Positions 44,309 to 54,409 of a stretch of 64,000 nt of DNA are shown one piece after another. The translations under genes were made by a program, and so were the position numbers. The stretch is from MGML01 sp034416335. GTDB lineage: Bacteria; Chloroflexota; Dehalococcoidia; Dehalococcoidales; UBA2162. Each line of letters opens with the position of its first letter. Positions within the stretch are counted from its first letter, which is position 1. The notes under the pieces were generated by a model. It had not been told where the DNA came from and did not search any database. It was given only the letters and a program-made list of their open reading frames with translations. The DNA is taken from contig DAOULV010000010.1 of the NCBI GenBank assembly GCA_034416335.1, forward strand, positions 62,001 through 126,000. Reading direction: 5' to 3'.

Positions 44309-45436
44309 CTACTCGTAGCCTACCTCCTGTAATTCGTCTTCCTTGAAGGTTGACAACGGCATTTCCTCGTCGAGACTTCTGCCCGGTACGTATTCAAAAG
44401 CTTCCTGTACCCTGTCACCCACCATCCTGAATATACTGAATACTGGTATCTCGTTAGGACAGGCTTCCTGGCACAGGCCGCAGCCGACACAGGAACTTGC
44501 CATGTGGTTCAGCCGGGTAAGATGGAACAGCAGCGTATCTGTCGGCATCCTGAGCGCGTCTTTTCTCTCCGCCCAGTCCAGATACTTGTCTGCGCCGAAT
44601 TCGAATGTCGGTGAGTCGAAAAGACATTCACGGCAGTAACATATGGGGCAGGCATCACGGCAGTTATGACAGTTAACGCAGCGGGCGAACACCGGGAGAA
44701 GTTTCTCTTCTCCCGACATTTCCTGGCTTGTCTTCTCGAACAATTCGTCTCTCTTCTTTACTCTCTCCGCGGTAATATCTTCAATCGCGGCCTGCCGCTT
44801 TTCCTCATCGTTACTTTCCTGGAGTTCCAGGGCATCCAGCACTTTTTCACCCTGCTCGGTCGCTGCCTGTATCAGCACCGCTTTACCGGTATCCATTCCC
44901 GCGAGTCCGATAATGATATCCGCATTCATCGGGTAAAAGTATTCGCATACCCGGCAGGCTTCTCTCAGCAGTTCGTCTTCTTTTTCTTCCCTGACCTTGC
45001 CGAGCGCATTCTCTGTCGGGGATTTTCCTTCTTCTACCAGTGTATTGTAATCATTAATGGAATATGTTCCGAAGCAATCGATACCGATTAACAGCAGATT
45101 ATCCAGTGTAACCTGCTTTAGCTTAGCCAGTTCGATGACTGCTCTTAATTCGCAGGACCTGAGAACGACGGCGATTTTCCTCTGGCTGGAGCCGGTCCTG
45201 GTGATGGAGGATACGATACGTGCCGAATTGACCGGCAGTACCGGGGCGAGTGGATTCGCTGCACTGAGTTTATCGGGATTGCTTACCAGTGTCTGCACAA
45301 CATTATTACCGGACGGTAATTCGACCGGAACCAGTACTGCATTTACCAGCTCTTTCTCAAGTAGACCTTTAAGAAACTGCCTTATCGATTCAAGCATACC
45401 CTCTTTTTTTGTTTCTAAAACAGCAGTTCGCACCAT
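44309..45436 (-). CDS. FrhB/FdhB-like iron-sulfur flavoprotein subunit
   Basis: 375 residues. The N-terminal part has the coenzyme-F420-hydrogenase-beta-like pattern (VVLRSCELRAVIELAKLKQ). Two cysteine motifs follow: CVNCHNCRDACPICYCREC (about 252-270) and CVGCGLCQEACPNE (about 316-329), both for [4Fe-4S] clusters. Such proteins pass electrons between a flavin and Hdr subunits, or use F420 in archaea; in a bacterium the partner may be ferredoxin or NAD(P)H. AGAGGAG precedes the ATG. Lies between mvhD and hdrC in the operon. Confidence 0.8.
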   Translation of the reverse strand: MVRTAVLETKKEGMLESIRQFLKGLLEKELVNAVLVPVELPSGNNVVQTLVSNPDKLSAANPLAPVLPVNSARIVSSITRTGSSQRKIAVVLRSCELRAVIELAKLKQVTLDNLLLIGIDCFGTYSINDYNTLVEEGKSPTENALGKVREEKEDELLREACRVCEYFYPMNADIIIGLAGMDTGKAVLIQAATEQGEKVLDALELQESNDEEKRQAAIEDITAERVKKRDELFEKTSQEMSGEEKLLPVFARCVNCHNCRDACPICYCRECLFDSPTFEFGADKYLDWAERKDALRMPTDTLLFHLTRLNHMASSCVGCGLCQEACPNEIPVFSIFRMVGDRVQEAFEYVPGRSLDEEMPLSTFKEDELQEVGYE

Positions 45437-45446
45437 ATTCTCCTCT

Positions 45447-45872
45447 CTAGACCGTCCACTGTTTTTTCAGAGGATTAGGACCTTTCTTTTTCATTTCCTC
45501 AGTTATTTCTTTCATCGTTTCGGCGAACTTTCCGCCCTCGGAGGCACTTATCCATCGCAACCAGACCCTGTCTTCATCGAGTCCGAGTGATTTAAGGATA
45601 GTCTTTAAAGCCGTTATTCTGCGGCGTGTCTTGTAATTACCGGAAACATAGTGACAGTCTCCGGGAGCACATCCGCCGACTATTACGGCATCGGCACCGC
45701 TCAACAATGCCCTGAGAATATAGACCGGGTCTACCGAACCGCTGCACATCGTCCTGATTGCCCTTACATTTGCCGGATACTGCATCCTGCTGGTACCGGC
45801 AAGATCAGCTGCTGTCGACGTACACCAGTTACAGAAAAACCCAACTATTACAGGATCGAATTTTTCAGTCAT
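45447..45872 (-). CDS. mvhD: MvhD/FrhD-like electron-transfer subunit
   Basis: 141 residues. Iron-sulfur ([2Fe-2S]) ligands fit FFCNWCTSTAADLAG, TMCSGSVDP and GGCAPGDCHYVSGN. All are cysteine here, whereas some homologues use selenocysteine. MvhD joins HdrA to an electron donor such as hydrogenase or formate dehydrogenase. GGAG precedes the ATG and it follows the large HdrA by 15 bp. Confidence 0.92.
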   Translation of the reverse strand: MTEKFDPVIVGFFCNWCTSTAADLAGTSRMQYPANVRAIRTMCSGSVDPVYILRALLSGADAVIVGGCAPGDCHYVSGNYKTRRRITALKTILKSLGLDEDRVWLRWISASEGGKFAETMKEITEEMKKKGPNPLKKQWTV

Positions 45873-45887
45873 TGTCAGTCTCCCTGT

Positions 45888-48800
45888 CTATATTCCGGCA
45901 TCTATCATCGAGAATACCTGCTTGTCGGTGAATTGCCTCATCTTTGTGGCTCCGCTCGGGCATACTGCGGCGCAGGCACCGCATCCCTGGCATAATGCTT
46001 CTCTAACCACCACGATTCCTTTTCCCGCATCTTTAATCCGCGCTCCGTAAGGACAGGCTTCTACGCATATTTCACAGCCGGTACACCACCTGGGATTAAC
46101 CTCGGCAACAATCGGCGATGCCTGCAGGTAATCTCTGCTGAGCAGTGTTACCGCTCTCTGTGCGGCAGCCTGCGCCTCAGCGATACTCTCACTGATGTTT
46201 CCAGGATATAAAGCCAGTCCGCAGGCATAAATCCCTTCATGGGTAAAGTCCACGGGACGGAATTTTATTTCCGCTTCCTTGAAGAATCCATTCTCCGTCA
46301 GTTCAAGGTCAAGCATTTCTGCCAGTTCGGTATTGCTGTCTTGAGATAAAACCGCCGGGCTTAACACTACCAGGCTGGCTTCTATACTTATCCTGTCATT
46401 CAAAACCGGTTCGTCGAATTCTACGGAGACTTTACTTTCAACAGGCTTTACCCGTGGTTCATTTTCCGTTTCATATCTCACAAATATGACGCCGACTTCC
46501 CTGGCTTTAGTATAATATTCCTCCAGGAAACCGTAGCTCATAATATCGCGGTAAAGAACAAAAACCTGGCATTCAGGATTCTGCTTCTTGATTTCGATGG
46601 CGTTTTTTATCGCCTGGCTGCAGCAGATACGGCTGCAGTAAGGTCTTTCTTCATTTCTCGAGCCGACGCACTGGATCATAACGACTGAATCGAGTTGTGT
46701 TGCCGTGATATCTCCGGAACTCAACTTTTCTTCGAGTTCGGACTGGGTAAGAATATTGTCGCTTTCATTATAGGAATACTCTTCCGGTTTGTATTCTCTG
46801 CCGCCTGTCGCTACTATAACCGAACCAACCTGCAGTGGTGTTTCTTCTTCATCTCTGGTAACTGTAACATCAAAATTTCCTGCATATCCGGAAAACTGCG
46901 TTACCTCTGCGCCATAGTATATATTTACCAGTGGGTTCTCATTAATGGCGTTGATATAGTCGGAAAGCAGCTTCTGCGGGTCTTCGCCTGCTATTGTGGT
47001 GTGGATATGCCGGAGATTGCCGCCAGGTTCATCAGACTTCTCTACCAGGTGGACTTCATAGCTCTGCTCCGCAATCGACAGAGCGACAACCATTCCGCTT
47101 AGACCACCGCCTATTACAAGAGCTCCTCCCTGTACCGAGGTTGACTGACCGGAAGTTAATTTCTGCAGCCGTGCTCTCTCTGCCGCCATTGCGATAAGCT
47201 TTTTAGCTTTCTCGGTTGCAGCTTCGGGTTCTTCTTTATGTACCCAGGCGACTCCTTCCCTGAGATTGATAAACTGGGTGAATATATTATTAAGTCCGGC
47301 TTCTTTTAATGCCTGGTTTACCTGCCTGCCTATAATGGAGGTAGGACAGGCGGCTATTACCAGTTTACCTGCCTTTGATTTCTTAACTTCCTCGGCGAGT
47401 TTCTCGAATCCGTCTTTCCTGCATAAGAATTCGGAATTCGATGCATAAACAACACCCGGCAGTCCCCGGCTGTATTCCAGGATACCATCTATATCGACAA
47501 CAGAACTGATTTCATCACCGCAGCTGCACACGATGACTGCGGTGCCGGTTTCTTCGTCCGTTTCTTCAACTGCCTCTTCCTCTACTATTTCAGCACGAGA
47601 AGGCAGAGACAGCAGTGCCATCACCCTGTTCGACGCTGCTCCTGCTTCTACCAGTGTATCGGCAATATCTTTAGGAGCCGATGCCGAGCCGCAGACGTAT
47701 ATTCCTTCTTTGCTTGTCTCTACCGGTGAAAAAACGCTGCTTTCACAGAATCCCCACCGGTTCGTCTCCAGTCCGAGAACTGCACTCAAGTCGGAAAAAC
47801 CCGGCGGCGGCACCTGTCCGACCGACAGTACCACCATCTCGAAACTGTAATCCGTTATCTTGCCGTCTTCATTCTTCGCCATCAGCAGAATGTTATCTTT
47901 TAAAGGGTCTCTCTTGATAACCGGGACTCTGCTTCTCACGAACTTAATACCGTATTTATCTTTCGCCTCGAGGAAATATTTATAATTGCCTTTCCCGAAA
48001 GCCCTGATATCCATATAGAAAATTGTAATATCTATATCAGGATTCGCTTCCTTTGCCAGGACTGCCTCCTTGATGGCGTACATGCAGCAGGCTGATGAGC
48101 AGTAGTTGTACTCCATTTCCCTCGAGCCTACGCACTGCAGGAACGCAAGTGACGAAGGCACCTTACCGTCGGACGGCCGCGTCAGTTCTCCGCCTGTTGG
48201 CCCTGAAGGACTTAACAGTCGTTCCATTTCTATACTTGTCAGCACATTGGGGTATCTCTGATAACCGTATTCACTCGTCAGCTTCGCGTTAAATTCCTCG
48301 AAGCCTGTCGAGAGTACGACGGCGCCGGTCTTTATTTCAATATTTTCTTCCTGTGCCTCCAGATCGATAGCATTATTGGGGCAACTGTCGGCGCACAGAC
48401 CGCATTTCGTGCAGTTGTTCCAGTCGATCAGGTATGCGTTTGCGGCAACCATCGGGTTTCTCACGTATATAGCTTTACGTTTCTCAAGGCCCTGATTGAA
48501 CTCGCTGTCGACCTCTACCGGACAGACTTCCGTGCACAAACCGCATCCCGAGCAGAGGTCTCTGTTCACGCCCATCGGTGTTTTTTTCAGGTTTATCGTG
48601 AAATCACCGGCCTGGCCATCCAGTCTTTCAACGGAGGTCAGCGGTAAAAATTCGATATTGGGATGATTAAGCCCGCGGCGCAGGCAGAACTGAACGGATT
48701 CGTCACCGACGACCAGCGGCAGCATCTGGCACATTCCACAGTGGCTGTTCGGGAACCACTTGTCCATCTGCATAAGCGTCCCGCCGATATCCGGACTCAG

Positions 48801-48908
48801 GTCGCACAGATAGACCTTCAACCCCAATTCAGCCATGTCGAGAGATGCTTTTACACCGCCAACGCCGGCACCGATGACTAGAACCGACTGCTCTTTACTG
48901 TCTGCCAT
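45888..48908 (-). CDS. hdrA: Tandem HdrA-like flavoprotein (double HdrA)
   Basis: 1006 residues containing two HdrA-like halves. The first FAD site is GAGVGGVKASLDMAELG (about 13-29), with CGMCQMLP at the position where the 54880 gene has selenocysteine, then CSGCGLCTEVCP and CTKCGLCADSCP clusters. The second FAD site is GGGLSGMVVALS (about 600). The C-terminus has CTGCEICVEACP and CQGCGACAAVCP. HdrA is the flavin-based electron-bifurcating unit. It follows another HdrA by 9 bp, so this operon makes two different HdrA proteins. Confidence 0.92.
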   Translation of the reverse strand: MADSKEQSVLVIGAGVGGVKASLDMAELGLKVYLCDLSPDIGGTLMQMDKWFPNSHCGMCQMLPLVVGDESVQFCLRRGLNHPNIEFLPLTSVERLDGQAGDFTINLKKTPMGVNRDLCSGCGLCTEVCPVEVDSEFNQGLEKRKAIYVRNPMVAANAYLIDWNNCTKCGLCADSCPNNAIDLEAQEENIEIKTGAVVLSTGFEEFNAKLTSEYGYQRYPNVLTSIEMERLLSPSGPTGGELTRPSDGKVPSSLAFLQCVGSREMEYNYCSSACCMYAIKEAVLAKEANPDIDITIFYMDIRAFGKGNYKYFLEAKDKYGIKFVRSRVPVIKRDPLKDNILLMAKNEDGKITDYSFEMVVLSVGQVPPPGFSDLSAVLGLETNRWGFCESSVFSPVETSKEGIYVCGSASAPKDIADTLVEAGAASNRVMALLSLPSRAEIVEEEAVEETDEETGTAVIVCSCGDEISSVVDIDGILEYSRGLPGVVYASNSEFLCRKDGFEKLAEEVKKSKAGKLVIAACPTSIIGRQVNQALKEAGLNNIFTQFINLREGVAWVHKEEPEAATEKAKKLIAMAAERARLQKLTSGQSTSVQGGALVIGGGLSGMVVALSIAEQSYEVHLVEKSDEPGGNLRHIHTTIAGEDPQKLLSDYINAINENPLVNIYYGAEVTQFSGYAGNFDVTVTRDEEETPLQVGSVIVATGGREYKPEEYSYNESDNILTQSELEEKLSSGDITATQLDSVVMIQCVGSRNEERPYCSRICCSQAIKNAIEIKKQNPECQVFVLYRDIMSYGFLEEYYTKAREVGVIFVRYETENEPRVKPVESKVSVEFDEPVLNDRISIEASLVVLSPAVLSQDSNTELAEMLDLELTENGFFKEAEIKFRPVDFTHEGIYACGLALYPGNISESIAEAQAAAQRAVTLLSRDYLQASPIVAEVNPRWCTGCEICVEACPYGARIKDAGKGIVVVREALCQGCGACAAVCPSGATKMRQFTDKQVFSMIDAGI

Positions 48909-48917
48909 TAACTCTCT

Positions 48918-50891
48918 CTATACGTACTCCCGGGTTGCCGCGTCGACTTTCTCGAAAAACTGCTTCGGGGTCCAGTTTTTCTGCTGGATCGCGCTGGAAG
49001 GACAGGTCACGGCGCAGGCCCCGCAGCCTTTACACAGGGCTTCGTTTACCTCCGCCAGTTTTGTCTTTTCATCGATGTCGATTGCTTTATAAGCACATAC
49101 GGCGGCACACTGGGCGCATCCGGTACAAACTTCCTTATCCACGAAAGCTGTTGCGGCTTCAACTTCCACCTTGCCCCGGCTGATCATAGAAATGACTTTA
49201 CCAGCCGCGGCTGAAGCCTGGGCTACCGTATCCGGTATATCCTTGGGGCCCTGGCAGCATCCGGCCAAATACAGTCCGTCACTCATGGTAGCTACCGGAT
49301 CCAGTTTCGGGTGCCTTTCCAGGAAAAATCCGTCGGCGCTGCGGTTTATACCGAAAAGCTGAGCTACTTCGTTGGCATCTTTTCGCGGTTCCAGGGCAGT
49401 ACATAGCACCACCATATCTACCGGAACCCTGACCAGGCTGCCTAGTAAGGTATCTTCGACAACCACGATAAGTTTTCCCTGCTCTTCGTCATTAATAGCC
49501 TTGTCCGTTATCTGACCGACTTTTCCCCTGATAAAATTGGTGCCTTCATCGGAAAGCCTTTTGTAAAATTCTTCGTATCCTTTTCCGTAGCATCTCATAT
49601 CGATGTACATCTGGTATACAGTGGCTTCGGTTTTTTCCTGTATCAGGTGCGAATACTTCAAGCCGTACATGCAGCATACCCTCGAACAATACTCGTGGTA
49701 GTTGGTATCCCTGCTGCCGACGCAATGGACTATCGCCACGCTTTCCGGTGTCGAACCGTCTTTTAGTTGGATCTGCCCGAGCGTAGGTCCGGACGCATTG
49801 CTCATTCTCTCGAACTGGAGAGCGGTTATGACGTTCTCATATTCTCCGTAACCGTACTGTTCTATCTGTGATGGGTCGAAGGAATCATAACCTGTGGCAA
49901 GAATTACAGCTCCGACATCGAACTCTACAATTTCGTCTTTTTGATCGAAATCTACAGCTTCAGCCTGACAGAATTTCTTACAGGCGCCGCACTTACCGTC
50001 GTCAAGGAATTTACAGTGTTCTGCATCTATCGTTGCTACGTTCGGCACCGCCTGGGCAAAAGGAATGTATACGACTTTTCTTTCATTCATCCCTTCGTTA
50101 AAATCACTGACGACTTTGTATGGACATTTTTCTACACAGGTGCCGCAGCCGGTACATTTATCGGCATCGATATACCTGGCTTTCTTCCTGACCTTTATCG
50201 TGAAGTTTCCGATATAACCGCTTACTTCCTCGACTTCACTGTAGGCCATTAACTCAATATTTTCGTTGCGCCCTACTTCACTAAGCAGTGGCGTAAAAAT
50301 ACAGCTCGCGCAGTCCAGTGTGGGGAAAGTCTTATCGAACTGTGCCATATGTCCGCCGATACTTGGTTCACGTTCGACCAGATATACCTTATTACCGGAA
50401 TTGGCAATATCCAGTGCCGTCCTCATTCCGGCAATACCGCCGCCGACAACCATGACACTGGGATTGACCGACACTTCCCTGACTTCCAGCGGCTGCTGGT
50501 GCTGTACCCAGCGGACTGCAGCCTCCACCATCGACTTGGCTTTTTCGGTAGCGATTTCCTTATCCGCTGTTACCCAGGCATCCTGCTCCCGAATATTCGC
50601 CATTTCGAACATGTACGGATTTATTCCGGCTTCCTGGCAGGCAATTCTGAAAGTATGTTCATGGAGCATGGGGGAACAGGACGCGACAACGACCCTGTTA
50701 AGGTTGTATTCCCTTATATCGTCCTTTATCATGTTCTGACCGGGGTCGGAACACATATACATATAATCTTTCGCAACTACTACGTTGGGAAGGCCGGCTG
50801 CATATTCGGCAACCGATGCTACATCGACAACACCGGCAATATTCAGCCCACAGTGGCACACGTAAACGCCGATTCGAGGTTTCTCATCCAT
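48918..50891 (-). CDS. hdrA: HdrA-type flavoprotein
   Basis: 657 residues from the ATG at 50889-50891, since GGAGG is well spaced for it; a TTG five codons upstream overlaps that site. HdrA N-terminal VCHCGLNIAGVVDV, FAD site GGGIAGMRTALD (about 150), TFPTLDCASCIFTP (the cysteine replaced by Sec in the 54880 protein), CTGCGTCVEKCP, CKFLDDGKCGACKKFC, CVGSRDTNYHEYCSRVCC, and a C-terminal ferredoxin pair. It is the bifurcating flavin core, and it follows the HdrD-like gene closely. Confidence 0.94.
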   Translation of the reverse strand: MDEKPRIGVYVCHCGLNIAGVVDVASVAEYAAGLPNVVVAKDYMYMCSDPGQNMIKDDIREYNLNRVVVASCSPMLHEHTFRIACQEAGINPYMFEMANIREQDAWVTADKEIATEKAKSMVEAAVRWVQHQQPLEVREVSVNPSVMVVGGGIAGMRTALDIANSGNKVYLVEREPSIGGHMAQFDKTFPTLDCASCIFTPLLSEVGRNENIELMAYSEVEEVSGYIGNFTIKVRKKARYIDADKCTGCGTCVEKCPYKVVSDFNEGMNERKVVYIPFAQAVPNVATIDAEHCKFLDDGKCGACKKFCQAEAVDFDQKDEIVEFDVGAVILATGYDSFDPSQIEQYGYGEYENVITALQFERMSNASGPTLGQIQLKDGSTPESVAIVHCVGSRDTNYHEYCSRVCCMYGLKYSHLIQEKTEATVYQMYIDMRCYGKGYEEFYKRLSDEGTNFIRGKVGQITDKAINDEEQGKLIVVVEDTLLGSLVRVPVDMVVLCTALEPRKDANEVAQLFGINRSADGFFLERHPKLDPVATMSDGLYLAGCCQGPKDIPDTVAQASAAAGKVISMISRGKVEVEAATAFVDKEVCTGCAQCAAVCAYKAIDIDEKTKLAEVNEALCKGCGACAVTCPSSAIQQKNWTPKQFFEKVDAATREYV

Positions 50892-50912
50892 TGAACGGGC
50901 CTCCAAACTTCG

Positions 50913-52061
50913 CTATATTGCTTCGTTAACAAGTTCGGCAATATCTTTTATTATCAGAGCGTCTTCGTTATCTCCCGAACGAAGACCGTCTTCGAAGTTG
51001 AGAATGCAGTAGGGGCAGGCTGCAGCCAGGATTTCCGCTCCTGTTGCTACCGCCTGATCGATTCGTAAATCGCTGAAACGTTCACCTTTCTTGGTATCCA
51101 TCCATATCCTTCCTCCGCCGCCGCCGCAGCACAGGCTGTTTTCGCGATAATCGGCCATCTCTACCAGCTCAATACCAGGGATACTCTGGAGAACTTTCCT
51201 GGGCTCATCATAGACACCGTTATGTCTGCCGAGATAACAGGCATCGTGATATGTGACTTTCTTGTTTATCTCTTTGGTAAAGTTTATTTTTCCCTCTTCG
51301 ATAAGCCCGGCGATAAACTGGGTAGAATGAAGTACTTCGAATTCGCCGCCAAGCTCCGGATATTCGTTTTTAAAGGTATTGTAGCAGTGGGATGACGTGG
51401 TTACTATCTTCGTCACACCGGCGTCCTTGAAGTTGCTTATGTTTGTCTCGGCCAGTGTTTTGAAAAGGTTCTCGTCTCCCGCTTTACGGACGCTTTCACC
51501 GCAGCACCTTTCTGCCGTCCCGAGTATGCCGAAATTAACACCGGCCTTTTTCATAAGGCTGGCGGTCGCCCTTGCTACTCTCTGTACGTTGGGGTCGTAT
51601 GAAGGAATACAGCAAGGGAAATACAGCACATCCATACCTCTGGTATATTGCTTAACGTCAAGGTCTTTAGCCCAGTCGGTACGGTTTTCCTCGGATTCAC
51701 CGAGAGGATTTCCTGTTGCCGATATATTTTTCATCGATATTCTCAGACTATCGGGTATACCGCCGACGCTGAACTCAACAATCGCTCGTCGCATTGCTCG
51801 CATTACATCGATAATAGCCACGCCCCGGGGGCACCTGTCCACACAGGCTTTACAGGTCGCACACATCCAGAGTTCCTCACTCTCAAAATCGATTAGACCC
51901 AGCTGACCCTGGTGCATAATTTTACGGACGATAAAACTCTTTACCAGGTTCCACGGGCAGGTGGCCGAACAGGTCCCGCACTGGTAGCACAATTTAAGAA
52001 GGTCCCCGCCTTCTTCCTTGATAAGGTCGATCACTTCCGGGTATGGTGTTAACGCCTGCAT
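50913..52061 (-). CDS. HdrD-like iron-sulfur protein (HdrC-HdrB fused)
   Basis: 382 residues. The N-terminal ferredoxin part has CYQCGTCSATCP and CATCKACVDRCP. Two CCG domains follow: YFPCCIPSYDP with ERCCGESVRKAG, then YHDACYLGRHNGVYDEPR with SLCCGGGGGRIW. This is the layout of HdrD/GlpC/DsrK-like reductases, where the CCG domains hold catalytic clusters. It is the first gene of the operon; its ATG faces a 395-bp region shared with the AOR gene. The natural disulfide or other acceptor is unknown. Confidence 0.9.
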   Translation of the reverse strand: MQALTPYPEVIDLIKEEGGDLLKLCYQCGTCSATCPWNLVKSFIVRKIMHQGQLGLIDFESEELWMCATCKACVDRCPRGVAIIDVMRAMRRAIVEFSVGGIPDSLRISMKNISATGNPLGESEENRTDWAKDLDVKQYTRGMDVLYFPCCIPSYDPNVQRVARATASLMKKAGVNFGILGTAERCCGESVRKAGDENLFKTLAETNISNFKDAGVTKIVTTSSHCYNTFKNEYPELGGEFEVLHSTQFIAGLIEEGKINFTKEINKKVTYHDACYLGRHNGVYDEPRKVLQSIPGIELVEMADYRENSLCCGGGGGRIWMDTKKGERFSDLRIDQAVATGAEILAAACPYCILNFEDGLRSGDNEDALIIKDIAELVNEAI

Positions 52062-52456
52062 CTTATTCCGTACCTTTCCCGTACGATTTCATATATTTCC
52101 GATTGAATTTGTATGTCATTATTACTTGGGAGCGTATAAATAACGTCATATTCATAATGACATGTCCGGCTACATATGTCAATAGTAATCGTCGCATATC
52201 GAGCCTGAAAACCATCTATATACACCGGTTTTAATCATGGATTCCCTTTATAAATATATGTTACTATTTTATAGGTAAATTATCATCATTATTATTGACA
52301 GACAGTCCAGTAAATGTTACTATTCATATGACGTTGTATACACGCAGAGTGAATTTTTTGACATACCAAGAGATAAAACATTCTTTCATCAGGACATATG
52401 TGACTAATCACCACCGCAGCCGATATTAGTTTGAGTAATCTTCAGGGAGCTTGCAG
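52062..52456. promoter_or_regulatory. Shared divergent control region of the two Hdr operons
   Basis: This gap lies between the minus-strand Hdr operon and the plus-strand AOR operon. It contains no gene. A good sigma-70 promoter faces the AOR operon: TTGACA (52295-52300), 17-nt spacer, TACTAT (52318-52323). An inverted repeat TGACAT-N12-ATGTCA (52158-52181) lies nearer the Hdr operon start and could be an operator. The neighbouring PaaX-type gene at 59873 is a candidate regulator, but no shared site was proven. Confidence 0.55.
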
Positions 52457-54364
52457 ATGAGGTACGGAGAGACTGGATATAACCTTGAGATCGACCTTAC
52501 CACGGGAAACATCGAAAAGGTAGAGACGGATATTAAAAACACCGAGTTATTTCTTGGCGGACAGGGTACCGCAGCCAAAATACTCTGGGACAGAGTTCCT
52601 CCTGAAACCGAACCATTTTCCGAAGATAACCTCCTCATTTTCAGCACCGGTTTGTTGCATGGGACTCCTGTTCCCGGAGCAAACCGGGTCGCAGTTAATA
52701 CATTTTCTCCCCAGACAAACCTTCAGGCCCACTCCCTGATGGGAAGTTATTTCGGCCCCGAAATTAAGTACGCCGGTTACGATAAGATAATCCTAAAAGG
52801 GAAAGCTCCTTCTCTCGTATATATCTGGATTCACAATGATAAGGTTGAGATACGGGACGCCAGCCATCTCAGCGGAAAAGGCACTAGAGAGACAGCTACT
52901 CTTATCAGAGAAGAACTCGACCAGGAGAAAGCTCAGGTAGCGGCTATCGGTCTTGCCGGCGAAAACCGCGTTTATACCGCTTCTATCGACCACAGCGACG
53001 CCGCTGCTTCACGTGCCGGTGTCGGTGCGATAATGGGAGACAAGCGAGTTAAAGCGATAGCGGTACGTGGCACCCAGGATATTCACATTGCCAAACCTGC
53101 CGAACTGTTTGAGTTATGCATGGGGCTGAGAAACGCCATCAACGCCAGCGAAAACGTAGGCGACTGGATGGCGATAGATGAGGACGATAGTTTTCACCAT
53201 AACAACTTTGCCTGGGGTAACGCCCGGACGCGTATCAAGAACTACTGGAATGAAGAGTTACAGGACAGGTGGACCAAGTGGAAATATGATTATATGGACC
53301 GCCAGACCGGCTGTTATAACTGCCCCAAGAAATGCCATAACATAATTTCCTGGCCGGGACGCAAGAGGTTCTCGTATAAATGTTATGCCAAGGATACGTA
53401 TCATATGGCTGCATTCCAGGAACTCGACTTCAGTTACGAAATTCTCCCGATTGCCTGTGAATATGGGCTGGACGCATATTCAACTCCTCAGATAATCTCG
53501 TTTGCACTCGAACTTCTCGATGCAGGCATTCTTACCGAAAAAGACTTCCCCGGTATGCCGGAAGATATCCGGGGCAGGTTCTATTATATTATGGACAAAA
53601 TAGTCAGGAGAGAAGGTATCGGCGACATACTGGCAAACGGCGTCTATCACGCTGCCAGGCAGATAGGTAATGGCGCCGAAGCTTTCGACCATAATACCGT
53701 AAAGAAATTTGAACAGCTCCCCATCAAACTGGGTAAATTGAATCCTCCCTACTTCCTGATGATTGCCACCGGTGAAAAAATGGCTATTACCCAGATAGAA
53801 GGATCTTTCCCACAAGACCCGCTGCCGACTATGGAGGAAAGACAGGAGTTCGTCGATAACTGGGAAGCCGTCCCCGACGAGAAGTTCAAGCAATACTTCC
53901 TCGAATGGGAGAAACGAAACGAGATATCCAACGAAGCTTCCTGCGCTATTACCGAATGGAATGAGATGATGCATACTATCGACGACTCAATCGGTCTATG
54001 CGGATTTCTTTCGTCTTTCAGGGGTCAGTTCGGCGGCAGGGTCGCATACCATATTCATAACATTCCTACTATTCTGAATCTGGCTACCGGTATGAATTTC
54101 GACGAAGATTTACTCTGGGAAACCGGTACCAGGAATCGCACTCTGATTAGAGCCCTGAATAACCGTAGAGGTATGCGGAGAGTCGATGAAGCACCGCCTG
54201 CTGATCACTGGGCGGTAAGGGATAATGATTTCGAACAGAAACTGCTTGATGACTATTATGCCTATCGCGGGTGGAATAGCGACGGAGTACCGACCGCAGA
54301 AACGCTTAAAAAATTAAATCTCGATTTCGTAGCCGATGATTTCATCAAACGCGGCATTCTCTAA
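52457..54364 (+). CDS. Aldehyde:ferredoxin oxidoreductase family (BamB-like) tungstoenzyme
   Basis: 635 residues from the ATG at 52457 (GGGAG 7 nt upstream; a TTG two codons earlier is less likely). AOR N-domain with TGNIEKVETD, then PGANRVAVNTFSPQT and AGVGAIMGDKRVKAIAVRG. The [4Fe-4S] ligands are CYNCPKKC (286-293) plus a late DDSIGLCGF. AOR-family enzymes hold a tungsten-bispterin and oxidise aldehydes; the BamB branch instead reduces benzoyl-CoA. The neighbours (ferredoxin, HdrA-MvhD, HdrC, HdrB, PaaX) match the BamB-F style of organisation, so an aryl-CoA or acyl substrate is plausible. The branch cannot be fixed without a tree. Confidence 0.92.
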   Translation: MRYGETGYNLEIDLTTGNIEKVETDIKNTELFLGGQGTAAKILWDRVPPETEPFSEDNLLIFSTGLLHGTPVPGANRVAVNTFSPQTNLQAHSLMGSYFGPEIKYAGYDKIILKGKAPSLVYIWIHNDKVEIRDASHLSGKGTRETATLIREELDQEKAQVAAIGLAGENRVYTASIDHSDAAASRAGVGAIMGDKRVKAIAVRGTQDIHIAKPAELFELCMGLRNAINASENVGDWMAIDEDDSFHHNNFAWGNARTRIKNYWNEELQDRWTKWKYDYMDRQTGCYNCPKKCHNIISWPGRKRFSYKCYAKDTYHMAAFQELDFSYEILPIACEYGLDAYSTPQIISFALELLDAGILTEKDFPGMPEDIRGRFYYIMDKIVRREGIGDILANGVYHAARQIGNGAEAFDHNTVKKFEQLPIKLGKLNPPYFLMIATGEKMAITQIEGSFPQDPLPTMEERQEFVDNWEAVPDEKFKQYFLEWEKRNEISNEASCAITEWNEMMHTIDDSIGLCGFLSSFRGQFGGRVAYHIHNIPTILNLATGMNFDEDLLWETGTRNRTLIRALNNRRGMRRVDEAPPADHWAVRDNDFEQKLLDDYYAYRGWNSDGVPTAETLKKLNLDFVADDFIKRGIL

Positions 54365-54409
54365 TTATGTTTGAATACTGTACGCATTTTAAGCTGTAAA
54401 GGGATCAAG

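Noticed and set aside
45888..48908. Selenocysteine in the double HdrA or the separate MvhD
   Set aside because: The matching positions are cysteine (CGMCQM and FFCNWC) and no UGA lies inside these frames.
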